A stretch of DNA of 16,322 nucleotides from Euryarchaeota archaeon UBA91 (GTDB taxonomy: Archaea > Thermoplasmatota > Poseidoniia > Poseidoniales > Poseidoniaceae): NCBI GenBank assembly GCA_002499705.1, contig DAMU01000077.1, positions 75,135 through 91,456 on the forward strand. Reading direction: 5' to 3'. The notes under the pieces were generated by a model that saw nothing but the letters and a program-made list of their open reading frames with translations, was not told where the DNA came from and did not search any database. Below, in pieces: positions 15,601-16,322 of the stretch; position 1 is the first letter of the stretch; each line of letters begins with the position of its first letter. A program made the position numbers and the translations under genes.

Positions 15601-15839
15601 CCTTCTGCTTCAATCTCTTCAAGACGAATACGGGCTTCTTTACCACCTAACATGAGTTTGCCTGAGCTTGGCTCTGCAAGCCATCCAACAATACGTCCAG
15701 CGCGAACTAAACGGTGACCAGCAGGAGTTTTTCTGCGACCAACCCAAGTGCTGATAACGCCATGGTCGAAGGGTTGGATTGTCCCTTCGCCAACATCTAT
15801 TTTTTCATCAACTCTGATTCCTTCTGGTAGTTTAAACAT
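12663..15839 (-). CDS. Large coiled-coil protein with roadblock/LC7-like N-terminal domain
   Basis: 1058 residues, not recognised as a named family. Residues 1-120 are beta-rich with no obvious homologue. Residues about 127-235 have the roadblock/LC7 pattern: a leading helix (LSAVLRVLFEQE), the GGVVVDQGMLIDS strand pair, a helix, then ALLLAESGDISLGVWTEAN and a closing helix. A second alpha/beta region follows (about 240-400). Residues about 418-700 form a long heptad-rich coiled coil full of E, R, A, L and Q. A helical domain (about 700-900) follows, then an acidic, proline-containing linker with two ETLPxPV repeats, and two leucine-rich helical peptides at the C-terminus. No Walker motifs are seen, so it is not an SMC or Rad50 ATPase. 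The start ATG 15839 was chosen over GTG 15851 because GAGTGAT lies just before it. It follows the stand-alone roadblock gene directly. A scaffold or polarity role is inferred. Confidence 0.75.
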   Translation of the reverse strand: MFKLPEGIRVDEKIDVGEGTIQPFDHGVISTWVGRRKTPAGHRLVRAGRIVGWLAEPSSGKLMLGGKEARIRLEEIEAEGSFRFTAGSYSLAGLGSVAETVPEAFEFTADRQGLLARGNALQRLMSRDLSAVLRVLFEQETVRGGVVVDQGMLIDSIGDLPSEPESLSAQIHSTLSDIRMETLNDGLGLNGSSHWTLHTNDGALLLAESGDISLGVWTEANTNHARLISAASSLLDGEVGAIGAQGGAIPEGFVLREGRGGPDAIVSMLTAAVAEEVTGHLQAGQSSNAVSVLLSRGIPVGISAPEGDTFEQAMEKFTDSKWVLKLHRLPVGSIVSRESGTIEAFTLEAFRDLLVTLRTRSESRRANLNVKLNDLFGFEIAMGILRAKRASVKFSETFEEVSEGLGGEVTQPLAVDSGLRRRLEAADHRIDELVKEKAALASRLEESQTAKNAAQILAREASESRMESVTKIEEKDSSLDRMQLDLAESKAATEQAENRAERLVKRVNELEHQVSVRASELAKALGDASSSEALRSEIEELALKESQLNADLHAGSEQLATIRQQSEDDERRLRVLQEQVEATRERHTRVQAESMLLEEKIHTQTSELETIDAEAKASRRRSEEDRNRLSADEARQAQVQAELRELMTERRQTLRELGDLGARRGHAEAELISLIERAEALSQAHEEALSDIQEAERLRARLAEEPLAQALLDDASTFDGLGPVLERLENARALGYSVTLLDRAVERGLQVIQSTVDHVAATPRHLLSSEVMTLLERQVPQTAGAVRGLARWSVQQRLEHQLGETVGHVVIDLEHLLEDFDRSITMLRRLRNVLEQLVRLGAPPQEVEALLNNCTRPEALPSIAQATRKLIQVALDDIYLEADQRDAGEAIALEDTARVLEELITQLDASGLADGVPRGMLWEFQRDGLLPYERNTVPAAQRTPVEEEMLSDMEPSLAGNVPVSLDAESSEVVVDEAGWETLPVPVEDEEEDEVNVTARETLPNPVDSTSSQSDERAELEAELARLDASWNHRKEPAVEQATDPALAALEARLSGLDL

Positions 15840-15847
15840 GGTATCAC

Positions 15848-16189
15848 TCACATTCTTGGGGTTGTCGCTATGATACGACGGTCACGATCTAGGGCATGAC
15901 GCCAGCGTGCTAATCGGCCGCCGCCGCCACTAAGGACTACAATTCTATTCGGAGCAGCAATGTCAACAACCATACGTTTGTCCCCTTCACACCACACTTC
16001 ATAGACTTGGCCAAGACCAAGCGCATGCCCTGTTTCTTGGGCGACGTGAATCATTTCAATCGCCTCTTGAAAAGGAGGGAGAATCCCTTCTTCACCAACG
16101 CTTGCTAATAATTGTCCCGAGTCATCAATGAGCATCGCCTGTTCTACGCCTTCGAGACGTACAAATCCAGCAAGAACTCGTTGCAACAT
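15848..16189 (-). CDS. Roadblock/LC7 domain protein
   Basis: 113 residues, a single roadblock/LC7 domain: the first helix (LQRVLAGFVRLEGVEQ), AMLIDDSGQLLASVGE as the first strand pair, a long helix (FQEAIEMIHVAQETGHAL), then GQVYEVWCEGDKRMVVDIAAPNRIVVLSG as the remaining strands, and a closing basic helix (LARWRHALDRDRR). Such proteins dimerise and often act as scaffolds or regulators for small Ras-like GTPases, as MglB does for MglA; no GTPase gene is in the window. The domain has a partner on the next gene, whose N-terminal region has the same pattern, so a heterodimer is possible. A frame extension to TTG at 16198 exists; ATG 16189 is preferred, although the GAGGG before it is unusually close. 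As first gene of the operon it may be translated from a short leader. Confidence 0.8.
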   Translation of the reverse strand: MLQRVLAGFVRLEGVEQAMLIDDSGQLLASVGEEGILPPFQEAIEMIHVAQETGHALGLGQVYEVWCEGDKRMVVDIAAPNRIVVLSGGGGRLARWRHALDRDRRIIATTPRM

Positions 16190-16236
16190 GGCCCTCAAAC
16201 TTTCCGTCTACGCTGTAGCCTTCAAGTAGTTTTGCG

Positions 16237-16243
16237 CTTTTAT
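16237..16243 (-). promoter_or_regulatory. Possible TATA box for the roadblock operon
   Basis: The minus strand reads ATAAAAG, about 50 bases before the ATG at 16189. Normal archaeal spacing would place transcription start near 16214, with a leader of about 25 bases. Confidence 0.4.
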
Positions 16244-16259
16244 CCCCCTAAAGGGGGAT
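16242..16259. promoter_or_regulatory. Palindrome overlapping the TATA-like element, candidate operator
   Basis: ATCCCCC (16242-16248) and GGGGGAT (16253-16259) are perfect arms of 7 bases around TAAA. No T-run follows on either strand, so a terminator is unlikely. Its overlap with ATAAAAG suggests a binding site for a dimeric regulator. Confidence 0.4.
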
Positions 16260-16322
16260 TTGAAGACCTAAATTGATTTTCCAACTGGAGAATGGAAAAA
16301 AGAGGTCGCGGAGACACTTTCT

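Larger units (their letters stand above)
16199..16322. promoter_or_regulatory. Upstream region of the roadblock operon
   Basis: 124 bases to the right edge without a confirmed gene. It carries a GC-rich palindrome, an adjoining TATA-like element, and an ATG at 16292 preceded by CTGGAGA that might open a divergent plus-strand gene running off the window. Confidence 0.5.

Noticed and set aside
12663..15839. SMC/Rad50-type ATPase
   Set aside because: Although it has a long coiled coil, there is no Walker A, signature or Walker B motif at either end.
16190..16198. TTG start for the roadblock protein
   Set aside because: An ATG three codons later fits the domain; the TTG has no good ribosome binding site. 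The gain is only three residues, so this is not certain.
16292..16322. Possible divergent plus-strand gene starting with ATG at 16292
   Set aside because: Only ten codons before the edge and no family pattern; CTGGAGA upstream is suggestive but insufficient to call a gene.

Overview
The window looks archaeal, most likely from a marine euryarchaeal lineage such as Candidatus Poseidoniales (Marine Group II/III). That placement is inference. The support is a two-ring Cdc48/VAT ATPase with archaeal architecture, a PRC-barrel protein, a DUF4350-DUF58 membrane operon, roadblock/LC7 proteins, and very regular ribosome binding sites of the GAGGTGA type 4-6 bases before start codons. There are no rRNA, tRNA, CRISPR or mobile elements. 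Eleven coding genes fill almost all of the window, and no gene-free stretch exceeds about 180 bases.

Region 1 (1-5448) is a light, carotenoid and redox block. A class II CPD photolyase, cut by the left edge, is followed at 12 bases by a fused SRPBCC/TIGR01777 sugar-epimerase-like protein. These two converge on a minus-strand phytoene synthase family gene, with an NAD(P)-dependent aldehyde dehydrogenase upstream of it on the same strand. The 51-base convergent gap and the adjoining gene end carry three consecutive inverted repeats.

Region 2 (5449-8162) is a divergent intergenic promoter region, then a Cdc48/VAT AAA+ unfoldase and a small PRC-barrel protein.

Region 3 (8163-12402) is a plus-strand envelope operon: a DUF4350-like protein with a cysteine-rich ectodomain, a DUF58 protein with a degenerate MIDAS, and an unrecognised protein with about eight membrane segments. 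Its leader has an inverted repeat that pairs with the first gene's ribosome binding site. The MoxR ATPase that usually accompanies DUF58 is not in the window.

Region 4 (12404-16322) is a minus-strand operon converging on region 3 with one base between stop codons. Its order of transcription is a stand-alone roadblock/LC7 protein, a 1058-residue protein with a roadblock-like domain and a coiled coil of about 280 residues, and an 82-residue protein with two membrane segments. It resembles an undescribed membrane-linked scaffold or cytoskeleton-like module and is the strongest candidate for something new. A short palindrome overlaps its likely TATA element.

Several starts were moved from the longest open frame to an internal ATG because a ribosome binding site points there: 3741, 9933, 12652, 15839 and 16189. 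Neighbouring genes within operons are often coupled by a TGA stop that lies inside, or just before, the next ribosome binding site.
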